From contig CAJINV010000001.1 of the NCBI GenBank assembly GCA_905178155.1, forward strand, positions 12,135,832 to 12,199,831: a stretch of 64,000 bases of DNA. Reading direction: 5' to 3'. A program made the translations under genes and the position numbers. The DNA is from Amoebophrya sp. A120. Its lineage: Eukaryota > Sar > Dinophyceae > Syndiniales > Amoebophryaceae. Under the pieces are notes generated by a model. The model worked only from the letters and a program-made list of their open reading frames with translations, was not told the origin of the DNA and did no database searches. Shown here piece after piece: positions 32,956-44,545 of the stretch. Numbering within the stretch: position 1 is the stretch's first letter; the number at the start of each line of letters is the position of its first letter.

Positions 32956-33382
32956 GGCGTGAACCAATGCGTGTGCTCTGTTAGTCTGTAATTCTGCTAG
33001 CACATAAGTATTTGGATTTGCGCATGATGATTTCTCCGAGATGAAACTCGAACTCTTTTTGGCGCACTTTCACTTTCATGATGTTCTGTGTTTTCTTTCC
33101 CATCCCGTCGTTCTCCGCCTACTGTCGTTGCGATTAGATTCGATGAGTGTGATGTCGCGGGTTGGAGAGAGGAAGTTGCAAAATAGGCCAAGAAAAGATA
33201 GACAAATTGACGCGCGAATCGGAGTAACATCGTTGAGCGACAGAGAGACAACCAAAAGATGCACCTTCTTTTAACGTTTGATTTTGAAGAAAAGGTACTA
33301 ATATGGATTTAATTTGATTTTTGCGAAGAAAGATTTGACGTGTACGTCGCTGTAGTTGCATCGTGACACCCATTGGGCAAAA
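32956..33382. other. Short intergenic region
   Basis: Nothing recognised. Short ORFs on both strands lack motifs. Confidence 0.55.
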
Positions 33383-34796
33383 ATGGGACCCTTATCGCAC
33401 CACCTGTACGGCATTGCAACCAGTTTCCTCAACGAGACGCCCGCTGATGATGTGGCGCCGGCAGATGCAGCGGAGGCCGCAGGTACTGAACAAGGAGTGT
33501 TGATGAAAATTTGATGTCATGGTATGCTTGGAAATGCTACTTTGATCGGTGCCTTTAGATGCCGCGACAACGAAAGGGTTTTTTCACAGCATCCAAGATT
33601 AGATTTGCATGAAATGTGGTCGCGTCTTCTACACGAAATATCCGATGGGACACATGCACATCTCTCGCACGACAGATCCTTCCGCCGTCGCAGACCAGGG
33701 CGAAGACGCGGGCGTGAATCAGGGCTTCGAAGGCATCGTTCCGGCCCAGGTGGCAAAGCTGAAGGCGGATATGCAGGGAGAAGTCAACATTCCGCAAAAA
33801 ATGGAAGAACTCTTTGGCAAAGCTCCTGTAGTCGACAAGGGAAAGTTGGATTTGAATGTAAGTAAGTACATTCATTATCGCTTTGCTTGCGACTCCCCCC
33901 GATTCCATCACAAGTTCTTGCTGTAATCGAGCGCCTCTTGTGGGCAAGACTCGCGCCTCTTTGGGGCGACGCGAGTATTTCGAAAATTAAACATACGAAA
34001 ACTCCAGGGCATGTCGTCTCTGCGTCTGGCCGCTTTTGAGGGGGAAAACGCGGACGCCGCGCGCACCTGGGCAGCAAACCTGGCGGAGCTGAAGAAGCAG
34101 TGCTTCGTCGACAGTGGCGTGGAACCCTGCAAGGTGCTCGCAACCGAGAGCATGTTCATGGCGGCCAAGTACTACCAAATGTGGGACGAATCGATGAGCA
34201 TGTGGGATTCGCAAGGTGAGTAGAATTACGCCCTGCTGCCTGAGTCTTGCTTTTTATTCTCTGAAAGTATGACTCTACGTCGTGGCGAGGAACGTAGATT
34301 TGGCAGAAGAATCAAGTCAAAACCTAAATTTTCTAAATGTCAGGTAATGTCGATGCGGACGGCATCGGAGGGAATGTCGATATGGAAGGCCTGGGAGGTG
34401 AGGAGCACGCCCATGACAACTTGGGTGGGGCGGAAGATGCGGATGCCGCCGCTGCGGGAGTATTTTTGGTTAATATGATTATGTGTTTTTTCCCTGCATG
34501 AACATGTGAAGAGGTAGTGCTAGTATTGTCGCAAGGACGCGCCGCGTCGGGGAGACTAATACTTCTAATGTCGGTCGGACATATTCCTCATAAGGAAAAG
34601 CACGCCGGTGTACCACACTCAGGTGTCAGCCGGCGATGCCGGCGCGGAGCAAGCCCCAGCGATCGACTCGGAGGCACTGCAAGTTGCGCAGGCGAGTATG
34701 GGTGCGGGCTTGGCAGTCGGCGCATCGCTGTTCATGACGTTCCTTGACAACAACAAATCTGATACGCAATCAAAGAATCACGCCACATTGCTTTGA
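33383..34796 (+). CDS. Unknown acidic 259-aa protein, five exons
   Basis: Exons 33383-33482, 33676-33857, 34008-34215, 34344-34459 and 34623-34796 sum to 780 nt. All introns are GT-AG; donors are GTACTG, GTAAGT, GTGAGT and GTATTT. The start is the ATG at 33383 (MGPLSHHLYGIATSF). The chain is acidic and rich in Ala, Asp and Gly, with a short Gly-Asn-Val-Asp repeat in exon 4 (GNVDADGIGGNVDMEGLGG), a helical block in exon 3 (LRLAAFEGENADAARTWAAN), and a mildly hydrophobic C-terminal segment (MGAGLAVGASLFMTFLDNN). No domain is recognised. Confidence 0.7.
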
Positions 34797-36379
34797 AGGT
34801 CACACACATCAAGAATATGCAGATCAGTTCCGTTAATAGCACCTGACCGAGGGATCTGCGCAAATTGGTTCAAAATTACACACGATAGAAGGTCACTGGT
34901 CATGATAGCGAAACTCGAGAGCAATGAAAAAGTGCACGAAACATGGATCTGAATCCTTTACGGGCAGCCTCCGTTTGGCATCTTTGTTGTAACTGATGCC
35001 AACCCGTTTAGCTGCCCTAAAGTAACTCAGCTCTTCCTATCTCCAGCATTATTGATATGCTGAGAGATGATGTAACGCTGGCACATCCACATACACATCG
35101 ATTTTTAGGTTTCTCCTCTAAAATGCGAAAACGCATTTGTAGTACAAGGAAGGTTCACTGGTTTACATGCACCCGAGCTTTGTGGTGATTCTTCGTTTCC
35201 ATATCGAGCGTGGCCGGCCGCGCGAAGAAGGCCCGGGAATTCCTGTGAGGGCGCACTATTACGGGTGACAGAATCACTTTTGAGGAGTCCTGCACGTGGA
35301 GGAAGCCTGGGAATGTCGAATCTGCTGTACGCAGTTCCTTCGCATCAAGAAATAAAAGAGAACTCGTTTGAGAATATCGAGCTGTGAGCTGTGTTTACTG
35401 TTTCGTTTAACTTTTTGCTTTCGATGAACACTATGCTTAGTGTGTTGATTTAGAAATGTGTGACGGTCAACAAAGGTCCGCTGCCGGATGTTTATGCTAC
35501 ACTACGGAACTTTAACCTTTTGCTTTTGCTAGACCTTACATCTAAAGATTTTGAAGAGCCGGCAGAATTTTGAACTTCTCTTTTACGTTTCGGTTTCCTA
35601 GAACTTATGTTTATGAAAATTGTTGTTGATTATAGAGATAGAGGACACAGGCAAGAAGGGTCAGATTTGGTGACTGAGAGGAAACCTAAATTGTCGCAGA
35701 GCAAGTGTGTTTCGAATTCGAAGTTCAAGTATATATTTTGAAAATTTCAGCAAACAGAAACAAGATACGGAAAGTGAATGGCATGGCTTTACGGGAAAGC
35801 GGAGTTGTTCTCTCCAGTCGGTTCTTGGAAGATGTTTGCAGTCGGTCTACTTGTAATAAATTGTTGTAGGCGAAAAACTCCTCGTCACTGCATGACGATT
35901 CGTGAGCCTCTTGACTGCAGATCGAGTGAGTGTGAAGATGATGCAACGACCGTTGAATGATCTAAAGAACAGCTGAACAAAATACATTGAAGGATCTTCA
36001 CGAAAAGGAGCCGATCCACCACATCTAAATTCGTTGAGTCGATGTTCCCAATGCATGAAGGACAAGGATCTGAGTTACAGAGGAAATTGCTCAGCAGAAA
36101 AGAGATCAAAGCCACGATCCGCCTACCTTGCTACCGTAACCAGAAAGATCAAAATCTTGGTTCTCCCGCTGGTCCGATCGGATGATAGAAAATAACTGGG
36201 ATCAAATTCACATTCAAAAATGTCCGAGCTTAGTTTTTAGATGCTTACCTCGCCATCGTAATCATTTCCATCCTGCACTTATTTTCACTTTCACAACAGG
36301 GACACGAACCTAAATCTGTTTAGGTTCTGTATTGTGGATTTGTGAATCGAGACATCAAAACCAAAACCAAAACTTCAAA
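34797..36379. other. Intergenic region upstream of eL19
   Basis: No supported gene; mixed composition with several short ORFs. Just upstream of eL19 a pyrimidine-rich tract (TTATTTTCACTTTCACAACAG) ends in AG at 36298-36299, about 80 nt before the ATG. It is a candidate cis- or spliced-leader trans-splice acceptor. Confidence 0.5.
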
Positions 36380-37278
36380 ATGGTGACCGCCCAGAAGCGA
36401 TTGGCCGCCAGCATCAAGCGCTGCGGCGTTAACAAGATCTGGCTGGACCCCAATGAGATGACCGAGATCAAGGCCGCCAACTCCCGCTTGGCAATCCGCA
36501 AGCTGATCAAGGATGGTCTCATCATTCGCAAGCCGCAGACCATTCACTCCCGGGACCGCGTCCGTATTGAACTGTTGTTTTCGGCTGATTTGGATTTAGA
36601 TTTGGATTTAGACAATTTTGAGTTCTTGAATGCAGCAACATCATCGACAAAGTGAGCTGAGCTGGCTTGGTATGCATGAGAGATTCACTTCAACTTGTTG
36701 AATATACGGTCGTTCATCTTTAAAACGATTCCTCCCCGCAGGTAAAAACTTGGCTGCCAAGCGCAAGGGACGTCACACCGGAACCGGAAAGCGCAAGGGT
36801 ACCAAGGACGCCCGTATGCCGCAGAAGGTTTTGTGGATGCGCCGCCAGCGCGTCTTGCGTCGTCTGTTGAAGAAGTACCGTGAGGCCAAGAAGATCGACA
36901 AGCACCAGTACCACAAGTTCTACCTCAAGTGCAAGGGTACAGAATTATTTCGATTCCTTTTTTTGTTGCAAAAAGTTCTTTCTTTGAGAAGCGGAGATTT
37001 TGACCCACGTGAGTTGTGATGCACTAGGTTGCATGACAATCGGTTCTTCGCATGTAATCTCAGCATGACAACCTTACAACACTATCTAAACAGGTAACGT
37101 GTACAAGAACAAGCGCGTCCTGATTGAGTTCATCCACAAGGACAAGGCGGAGTACATGAAGAAGAAGGCCCTGATCGAACAGCAGGAGGCTAAGAAGACC
37201 AAGGCCCGCGCCACCCGTGAGCGCAAGGCCGTCGCCAAGGAGGCCAAGATCGCCGAGGAAAAGGCCAAGAACAAGTAA
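36380..37278 (+). CDS. RPL19: 60S ribosomal protein eL19
   Basis: Exons 36380-36563, 36742-36936 and 37094-37278 sum to 564 nt, 187 aa, the usual eL19 size. All introns are GT-AG (GTATTG and GTACAG donors). The protein matches eL19 throughout: [37 protein letters not shown], the junction [16 protein letters not shown] across intron 1, [20 protein letters not shown], and a Lys/Ala-rich helical tail ([17 protein letters not shown]). The tail crosses the interface to the small subunit in known ribosomes. Codon use is strongly biased to G/C at third positions, as expected for high expression. It carries no introner element, only canonical introns, one of which has a short GATTTG/GATTTA tandem run at about 36586-36612. 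Confidence 0.97.
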
Positions 37279-38277
37279 ATCTGAGGTCTCAACAAGCGGA
37301 ACTTGCTTCGGTTTTTGAGTGAAGAAGAGGGTCATGTGGAGATTATTGACGTTTGTCCGGAGCTGCGATAGTGTAGTTCTGGCTTGTCAGCAACTTCACG
37401 ATGTCTGATTTCGAATCTTCTGACTGAGAAAGATAAACCATTTTGATGTGGTTCGAACGTGAACAACCTGGTACAGTCTCAATTCACAATCCATAGAACA
37501 AATAGATGAACAGAGAGAGCCGCTGTACGAGGGCTCTTTTTGCCGCATGGGTGTATCGGTGTCATCAAAAGTGTTCATGTCGTCTAGAACAACAGAGTAA
37601 AGTGCGTTCTGAGTCTAGTAGGTACGGCGCGTCGTTTGACACACTGAGTGGGCGATGCACTGCACGGATGACCGTGTCTGCGACGTTTGTATCTTCAAAG
37701 AGAGATAGGCTGCAGTGAATCTAAAAAACTGTTTAAACCCACTACTTCCGCTTTGGGCGAGAATTTCCCCTTCTTGTTCTCGCTCTAGTTCCGGAACTCA
37801 ACCTGTCTGTTTGTACCGCGAGCATTGTCCCCATCTTGATTCGTCGATTTCGATGCGCCAGTGATTCCATTGAATCTGAAGGTGAAAGAGTGAGCGACTT
37901 TTGGACCACACACAAAGCTCTGAGGATCGACACGTCGGCACGATTGAAAAAAATCGCGGAATATTTCCAGTATCTGCACCAGGTCGCCTTCTCGCAGCAT
38001 CTCGAGTCACGTAGCCGATTCATTGGAAACAGCGGACGGAGCGGATCATTGTCCTCTTCCTGTTCCGATTTTCGACGCCTGAACAATAGATACGAGGCAG
38101 AGACGGCTCGTAGGTATCGGCGTTTTGTCCAGTGTTGTGGAGCAATGTTTTGATTGCTTGCCGTGTAGGGACATGAAGAGCTAGGAGTTGGAGGAAACTA
38201 GTTCGGCATGTTGATGTAGTCACTAAACAAACGTCCAATTCCAGCGCTGCAAAGTTGAAGTACACACTCGGGGAAGG
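37279..38277. other. Intergenic region
   Basis: No supported gene. ORFs at 37506-37718 and 37836-38153 lack motifs and their composition is not exon-like. Confidence 0.5.
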
Positions 38278-39910
38278 ATGTCAGCCTCGACAGTACAGCG
38301 CATATCTCGCGAGCTAGAGGAGCTCACGGGGAAACTCGACACCGTTAAGGACATACTCGGGACTGCGGATGCGAGCTCGAAGGCGTTTGTCGATGATTTC
38401 TATGAACAGGGAAGTGGCAGGCTTTTCCGCACCTGCCTTGCTTTGACATGCTTGTGTATCAGGGTCTGAAGATCAGTTTCCGGCACATGATAGTTTTTCA
38501 AAGTTGTGCCGGTCGCAAGGCAGATGTGACGGGAGGGCTATGCTTCTTCCGTTCGATAATTGTATGACCGAATGTCGGCAGCACCACGACTTTTTGCAGG
38601 GGAAAACCGAGTACGTGCTCACAGAAGGTACTTCAGCAAAGCCGTTGTGATCATGAATCCTTTCGATACACAAAAGCTGATGTCTCTCGCGTAACCGTCG
38701 AGACGCAACGCGGGATAATGCCATCTATCGTAATCGTCAAGTACTTTTCTATCCAGGTAGCCAAGCAGACCCTTCGATCGATGGGGAGGTGTTGTTTAGC
38801 CAGATGGTTGACGCGCTGGAGAAGTACAATCAAGTCGACGTGGAGTATAACGAATGGATCGCAAAGCTGCTTTACCAAGGTGACGCGCAAGCCGAACCCG
38901 GAATGACTGCATCACAACCCGCACCAGAATCTAGATCAGCGCCGGCGCAGCACAAATCCGCCCCTGCGCAACCAAGCACTTCCTCGCAACAGAGCCTCGC
39001 GCCGGAGTATACAGGTGCGGGTAGCAAGAGCGCCCCACCCCCAGCCGCATCTGTACTACAGCCCGTTTCGTTACAAGAACCGCCACAGAGTAGTGCCTAC
39101 TCGGACAATTTGTCGCAGAAGTCGCTCGGTGGCCCGAACGAAACCCTGGCTGCCCCGGCGACGGGGTCTAAAAAGAAAACCGGTTCGAAAAAGAAGAAGA
39201 AAGAGCAGCAGGCTGACGTGTTTCGCCAGGGAGGTGACGTGTTCCCGCAGGACAGCGACTTTTTTCCCGGCGCCTTTGATGCCTTTCCCGCCGCAACGGA
39301 AGAGGTACCGGCGTTCGACGCCTTCCCCAGCGTCACCGAGCAGCCAGCAGCGCCGTCCGTAGTACAGCCGGCGTCGTCACTCGGGTCGAAAGAGATCGCC
39401 GCGACAGCCCCAGTGATGACGCAGTCGGTACCTGCGGCTCCTGTAGTTTCAGGAGCGGAGCAACAGCCGCCAGTAGTGACAACCACTTCCAATCTTGTAG
39501 CACCCGCCACGAATGTTGTCGCAGCGTCGATGCAGCAGTCTGCACCCGTGGTCCTTAATACCGCGGATACAGCAACCGGCCCAGCAGCAGTTGCAGCGCA
39601 GCAGGTATTTGCGGCACCAACAGCAGGTGCAGGAATTCCAGCAGGGGTCGTGCCGCAAGTAGTCGCGACAGCACCGGCGGTTTCCGCGATTCCTTCAAGC
39701 GTGGTGGCGCCCCCGGGACGGATGCGGTGCGTGTTGCGGCTGTCGAACTTGAAGTTGACCGACATCGAGCAGACCGTGGGCACCGAGATCTTCTCGCAAC
39801 TTTTTCAGGGGCACGTGGCGCAGGCGTGTGGGGTTGCGCCGGAGAGGATCGTGTTGACAGGCATCAGCGACCGGGTGTCCCCGGCGGTGCCGCAGACCGT
39901 GCCCTTCTGA
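38278..39910 (+). CDS. Unknown Pro/Ala/Gln-rich 429-aa protein with N-terminal helices and DAF/F repeats
   Basis: Exon 1 is 38278-38413 and exon 2 is 38757-39910 (1290 nt). The donor GTGGCA is weak but in phase with the strong CTATCCAG acceptor at 38756. The N-terminus is helical (STVQRISRELEELTGKLDTV, then VDALEKYNQVDVEYNEWIAK), which may form a dimer or bind a partner. Then comes a Lys block (SKKKTGSKKKKKEQ) and a set of Phe-containing short motifs (DVFPQDSDFFPGAFDAFPAA, PAFDAFPSV), which look like the DPF/DxF-type peptides by which endocytic proteins bind adaptor ears. The remainder is Ala/Pro/Val-rich. A more ordered C-terminus (RCVLRLSNLKLTDIEQTVG) follows. A vesicle-trafficking role is suggested only by the motif style. 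Confidence 0.65.
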
Positions 39911-40624
39911 GGGTGGAAGTCGCTGTGAAAGAGAAGGAAGTTAATTATGCAGGCACAATTCAAGGAAGAGAAACAGTGAGTATAGAGAAACAGAAAATGA
40001 ACCGCTGTGTTGAGCAACACGACAGGATTCAATCGAAACTTGATGAAGAGATCGGTGTGAGTTTTTTTGAAAGGACGCACACACACCATCCGAAATGAGC
40101 GAGAAGGAATGATATTAATGCGGCTCAGAAGACATCCTCCGTCCGTCTCCGTTTTTAGAAATACGATCCTGATTCCGACCACGCGCGGGAAGTTGCGTCG
40201 ATGTGGCCAAGAGTGCCTCGCCCTTCGGCTCTGCAAAGGCATGGGCCACGACTCAAAATGATCGTTTTTCTTTCGTCGGCGCTACCTGAACAGGAGAATG
40301 GAAAATTTTGACCTGCACGTAAATACGCAGTCCGATGGAAAAAATTTTGTGTTGACGCAGCACATACAGTAGGTAGCGCGAGAATGATAAAAGATTGATA
40401 CCTGGTGAGAACAAAGCCGTGTATGTTGGAGAAAAGAGAGGATATGCCGCGTGGCTGATGTGGATAGACGAGAATCTACAATCAAAAAAGCTTGTTTATT
40501 CCTTTCCTATCTTTGACTTTGCAGTCATGGTCCCTTCCGTCTGTCGGTTTGTTGTATCGCAGACATTTAGCGACGTGGTATATTTCAGGTGACACCCTCG
40601 TCTTTGATTTGCTCGCTCATCAAC
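39911..40624. other. Intergenic region
   Basis: No supported gene. GTGGTATATTTCAG ending at 40590 is a good splice acceptor 34 nt upstream of the next ATG, so the next gene may have an upstream non-coding exon or receive a trans-spliced leader. Confidence 0.5.
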
Positions 40625-41416
40625 ATGGTGCTCGTTATCGATGTGACTTCGGACTTTGCTTGTCCTTGGTGCTACGTGGGGTTCAAGCGCCTGGAGAACG
40701 CGGTCTCGAAAAGTTCCGAGCAGGTGGACATCCGCTGGCACCCCTACATGATTGACCCAGCCACGCAGAAGAGCGGCGAGCCCTACCTCGCGTACAATCG
40801 TCGTCGCTGGGGCGGTGATGGGTGGGTGGCCGGGATGAAGCGCGATGCCCTCCGCGACGGCTGTACATTTGAGAATTGGGGCGGGCAGAATCCGGACAGC
40901 GTCTGGGCACACACACTGCACGCCCACCGTTTGATGCTTTTCGTGAAGGACCGAATCAAAGTCGTGAATGGCAGGGAAGGACAAGGAGATCTTCAGGTGG
41001 GAACAACAAATCTGGAGCATTTGTTGAAAAAGAAACTTTTCGAGGAGTACTACGAAAAGGGGCGGAATATCTCGCTGACTTCCGAGTTGACCCGGATCGG
41101 CCAAGAGTTCCTCGCGGAGCAGCACGGGTGTCTACACGAACGCGGCATCAAACTTGCTGAGGCGTCGAGTGCAGCATCCGAGGGGGCAGCTGGTTTGTCG
41201 CTGGAAGACCTGCAGGAAAAGCTCGCCAAATTCATGGCCTCGACGGACGAGCGGGACGGGTACGCGGAGGTGCTTTCGCAAGACAAGCGGGCGAAGACGC
41301 GCGGGGTATCTGGCGTGCCGTTCTTCGAAATTCGGGGGGTCAGGCACAAACCCTTTTCCGGGGCGCAACCGACGGAATTTTGGGAGGACGTCCTGGCGCA
41401 ATTGGCGGAAAAATGA
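40625..41416 (+). CDS. DsbA-family (FrnE-like) thioredoxin-fold oxidoreductase
   Basis: Single exon, 263 aa from the ATG at 40625 (MVLVIDVTSDFACPWCYVG). The active-site motif CPWC right after the first strand, a long all-helical insertion, and the late cis-Pro segment GVSGVPFFEIRG are the hallmarks of the DsbA/FrnE (2-hydroxychromene-2-carboxylate isomerase-like) group; the family is usually 210-240 aa, so length fits with small additions. No signal peptide precedes the fold, so a cytosolic location is likely. FrnE-type proteins act as disulfide oxidoreductases or glutathione-linked enzymes; the substrate is unknown. Confidence 0.88.
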   Translation: MVLVIDVTSDFACPWCYVGFKRLENAVSKSSEQVDIRWHPYMIDPATQKSGEPYLAYNRRRWGGDGWVAGMKRDALRDGCTFENWGGQNPDSVWAHTLHAHRLMLFVKDRIKVVNGREGQGDLQVGTTNLEHLLKKKLFEEYYEKGRNISLTSELTRIGQEFLAEQHGCLHERGIKLAEASSAASEGAAGLSLEDLQEKLAKFMASTDERDGYAEVLSQDKRAKTRGVSGVPFFEIRGVRHKPFSGAQPTEFWEDVLAQLAEK

Positions 41417-41794
41417 AAAACAAAAAGAATTGGTTTTTTCGCTTTGAGTTACCGCAGTCATTCATATCGAGAGGGAAAAACTAAAAAGAACATAAAGACG
41501 AATGCAAGAATGCTCCTGAATGGCATCAGTAGGTCGCTCCTACATGCTTGCCCTTGGGTGTCAAAAGTTGTTCAGTCCAATTGCAATTTTCGAAAAGCTT
41601 GTCGTCCTTGTTGATTCTTTGTGTCACGAAAATCGATCTCTTTGTGGTGACAAGTAATGCCGCTGATGCATCCGTCGAGCTAGCGTTCCGTGCGAGCCTC
41701 AATGAATTGTGTCGGCAAAATAGTTTTCGGCGTAGGTTACTTTTCCATCAGTTTTGGCTTTCAGAACGAACTAGAACTCTTCGCGGAGAACATC
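41417..41794. other. Short intergenic region
   Basis: Mostly spacer. The part from 41699 is open and in frame with the next gene, and could be a 32-residue N-terminal extension of it (MNCVGKIVFGVGYFSISFGF). Confidence 0.5.
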
Positions 41795-42499
41795 ATGGCT
41801 TCCAGTTCGACAACGCAGGCGCCGGAGCGTGCAGAGACTCACCCGCCTGGGTCTCATGTTGGCCTGATTACCGACGTGGTGCAGCAGTTCCTTTGCAAAG
41901 AGGAGCAAATTGACCACCGGCCTCTGTGCCTTATCGTGTGTGCCATTCATGCGCAGGAAGGGCGACATTGTTGTGCGGTGACATGTTGCACGCAGGTCAA
42001 GCGGGGAAGACATGGAGAAACGGCCCGGCCTTTATATACAGCGCATTCACTGAAGACGGGGGAAGATGGCAAGGATCCTTTCCTCAACATTGCTGCTGTG
42101 GCTGTGCAGCGAGAACTGCATGGCACGGCGCTGCACGAGCGTTTCCATAAGTACGAGGTTCGTGACTACTACCAGCCAAGCGACGTGGCCGCAACGTTCT
42201 CGACCACTAGCCCCGACGCCCTCTGCTCGCTTCTCTTCAGCGCTTACTTTCACGCTTCGGAGAAACTGCAATGGGCCAATGTTTTTCGCTCGAACAACGA
42301 TCTCCAGGATCTTGGTTTTTTTCTTGTGCCGATGTCTTGGGAACCTGAAAATGAAAAATCTAGCGCAGTTTTTGGGTCGAAGCTGCTTCGTCCGCCGTTC
42401 GATCGAGACCCCGCACCTGCGCGCGCGAAGTTTTTCGAGGAGTCGCGGGGATGCTTCAAGTCTTTCCTCGACGTGCTTGAGTCGACACAATTCAGCTAG
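41795..42499 (+). CDS. Unknown 234-aa protein
   Basis: Single exon from the ATG at 41795 (ATCATGGCT, MASSSTTQAPERAE), which has the best context. An upstream in-frame ATG at 41699 would add a hydrophobic 32-residue segment that might be a signal or anchor. The chain has a Cys/His-rich part near residues 45-70 (LCLIVCAIHAQEGRHCCAVT) and a C-terminal half with exon-like composition (ALCSLLFSAYFHASEKLQW, RGCFKSFLDVLESTQFS). No known domain. The Cys-rich stretch is unusual and could instead be an unrecognised intron read through; I found no in-phase GT-AG pair that removes it convincingly. Confidence 0.55.
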   Translation: MASSSTTQAPERAETHPPGSHVGLITDVVQQFLCKEEQIDHRPLCLIVCAIHAQEGRHCCAVTCCTQVKRGRHGETARPLYTAHSLKTGEDGKDPFLNIAAVAVQRELHGTALHERFHKYEVRDYYQPSDVAATFSTTSPDALCSLLFSAYFHASEKLQWANVFRSNNDLQDLGFFLVPMSWEPENEKSSAVFGSKLLRPPFDRDPAPARAKFFEESRGCFKSFLDVLESTQFS

Positions 42500-43781
42500 C
42501 CTTCTACGAGATGCCACAAGAGCAGACATCAATGATTTTCCCTTCTTCGTCTTTCTGTGGTGCATTTGTTCCGTGGCGCGCAGCTTTGATTTTGAATGCG
42601 GCTGCATTTTTTTTTTTTTTTTGCACGGCCGGACACCGCTAAAGCGGGCGGTGCCTCGCCATGCAAGATGTTTTAGAGTTTCGCTCTGAAGCAGACATTT
42701 ACTCGCAGAAAACTCGACAGTGCCCAGACAGTTTCTCGCCCACCTAGAGGCGAACACACATGTTGATTTTGAATGCGGGGACAGAAGATCCTCTCTCTGA
42801 CACGCACCCAAGATTAAAATGGGTGCTGTATGTAGCAACAAGGTCGCCGCGAACGCAAAATAGAAAAGCAAGCCTGTTTGCAGCTGCGCCGCCCTGCATA
42901 CGCCCGCGGGTATTATGTTCCACCCAGGATCGATGTTGGCGAAAGGGGTTCAAGTTGCACCAGAGCAGTGCCTGGATGACCTGCGTTTTTGACTTTCGTG
43001 TTGTTCGAGGTAGAATGCGCGTGATTGATGCAGATGATCAAGTAAGATGGTGTTGGTGCCTAAGCCAGCTACATTACCAAAACCAGTATGTTTATCTGCA
43101 TCAACTCCGCACCACACTGACCGCGATCAACTTCGTCAGCAACGCCACCGTATCACATTCCTCCATTGATTCTCACTCTCGATCTTTATTTGCAGCAGAA
43201 AGATCTCGTCCTACGGCAAAGTCAATTTCTGGATCATCATCCATCGAAAAAACTTGCGGTTGCCGATGACGCACAGCGGAGCGACGCCTTTTACGTAGAT
43301 CCATGTTGCAGATTAGAGGATCGCATGTTTGAAAATGAACATGAATGAAGATGAGTACAAAAGTCGCACAACTTAACCGAAGCTGTAGAGAATTCATTCT
43401 CTCTTGAGGGAAAATTGTTACAGAACCTCGTTGTAGAAGCACCCCGACGGTTTTTAGAAGATCACATGGCTTTCGCTTTCTTATGCCTAATAACGCAGGT
43501 GGATAGCCTCTCCTCGTTCTCAATTCGGATATGCTGAAAATCGACGAGCCTGAAATTTGAATACACAGTTCCGATGAATAAAAAGCTCAACTACAAGTAA
43601 GTAAATCAATCCCATGCGTAGTAACAAGCTCAGGTCCTCAACAGTCACCTGCTTCATACATTACATAAAAAAACCAATTCTTTCACATTTCGATTTCTCG
43701 TATGACTGGGTAGCGTATTGGTTTCTTACATAAAGTTAGTTTCGTTGAACCACACCAGCACAATAAAAAAGGGCTAAAGCC
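42500..43781. other. Region with possible small gene, not resolved
   Basis: A T tract of about 19 bases lies near 42607-42625. At 42819 the frame reads MGAVCSNKVAANAK and then stops, resembling an N-myristoylation/palmitoylation start. Coding-like frames follow at 42884-43000 (HPGSMLAKGVQVAPEQCLDD) and, after a TTTGCAG acceptor, at 43195-43347 (KDLVLRQSQFLDHHPSKK). I could not join them in one frame. Confidence 0.35.
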
Positions 43782-44545
43782 ATGAGCCGACAAGCGACGG
43801 TGCAGGCTTTGAAAAACAAGCTCACGGAGTTGTACAGGGAGCACAACCCGGAGAAAGTAAAAGACATAGAATACCTGCTGAAGAAGTACGAGAACAACGA
43901 GAATCTCCTGTACAACTCAGTATGCCAGAAATACGAAATCCCAGGTATTTTTTCTGTCGTGGTGTAGACTGTGCTATCTTTACCTTTGTCATGTGCTTTT
44001 TGTGGGATGTAGTTTTTTGGAAACAGATTGTCCGTAACCGCACTGTTTTGTATTGGCCGAATAAAATAAGAATAACAAAAACCATCACGCACAGCTGATC
44101 CGCTGACGAGGAAAGTAAAGGAGTGGGACGCAGCAACGGGCAAGAACAACTGCCAGATAATATGCAACACGACGGGCGAAGTTTTAGAGACAATAGACGA
44201 GGTAAGCTTGTTCTTTTTTTTTTCGACCTCTGGAAGGCGTCCGATTCGCTTGTGCGCTGCTCTGCGAGAGTTTCCAGCGCTTGTGGAAAACAAAAAAAAA
44301 CAAATCCATCAACAACTACATTTCAACAGGACGGCGACGCTGAGGAGGACGAGTATGATCCCTTCTCCGAGAATCCGTCGCAAGACAAAGACAAAATCAC
44401 AGAGCAGGTGATAAAAGACATCGACTGCGCGCTCCTCGGGGAAAAAGAATCGAACATGTTCTCCATTCCAAAAGACGACGCACCCATGGAGGAGGAAACG
44501 AAGCTGAAGAAAGTAACCGCCGTGGATTCCATGGGAGAGCTCTAA
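43782..44545 (+). CDS. Unknown acidic 161-aa protein
   Basis: Exons 43782-43944, 44095-44201 and 44330-44545 sum to 486 nt; introns are GT-AG (GTATTT and GTAAGC donors). The N-terminus (ALKNKLTELYREHNPEKV, then DIEYLLKKYENNENLL) is a helical block with a His-Asn-Pro turn that I have seen in protist proteins of unknown role. The middle (KVKEWDAATGKNNCQIICNT) and the acidic C-terminus (DAEEDEYDPFSENPSQD) have no recognised fold. Coding-like sequence continues past the stop (see 44546-44820), so the 3' end may be incomplete. Confidence 0.65.

Noticed and set aside
36937-37093. Second eL19 intron as an introner relic, because of GTTGTGATGCAC and GCATGACAA words
   Set aside because: It has clean GT-AG borders, no terminal inverted repeats and no 5-bp duplication; the words are also frequent inside introner bodies but are too short to prove descent.
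42047-42871. 274-codon minus-strand ORF
   Set aside because: It overlaps the + strand gene at 41795 with shadow-like composition and no motif.
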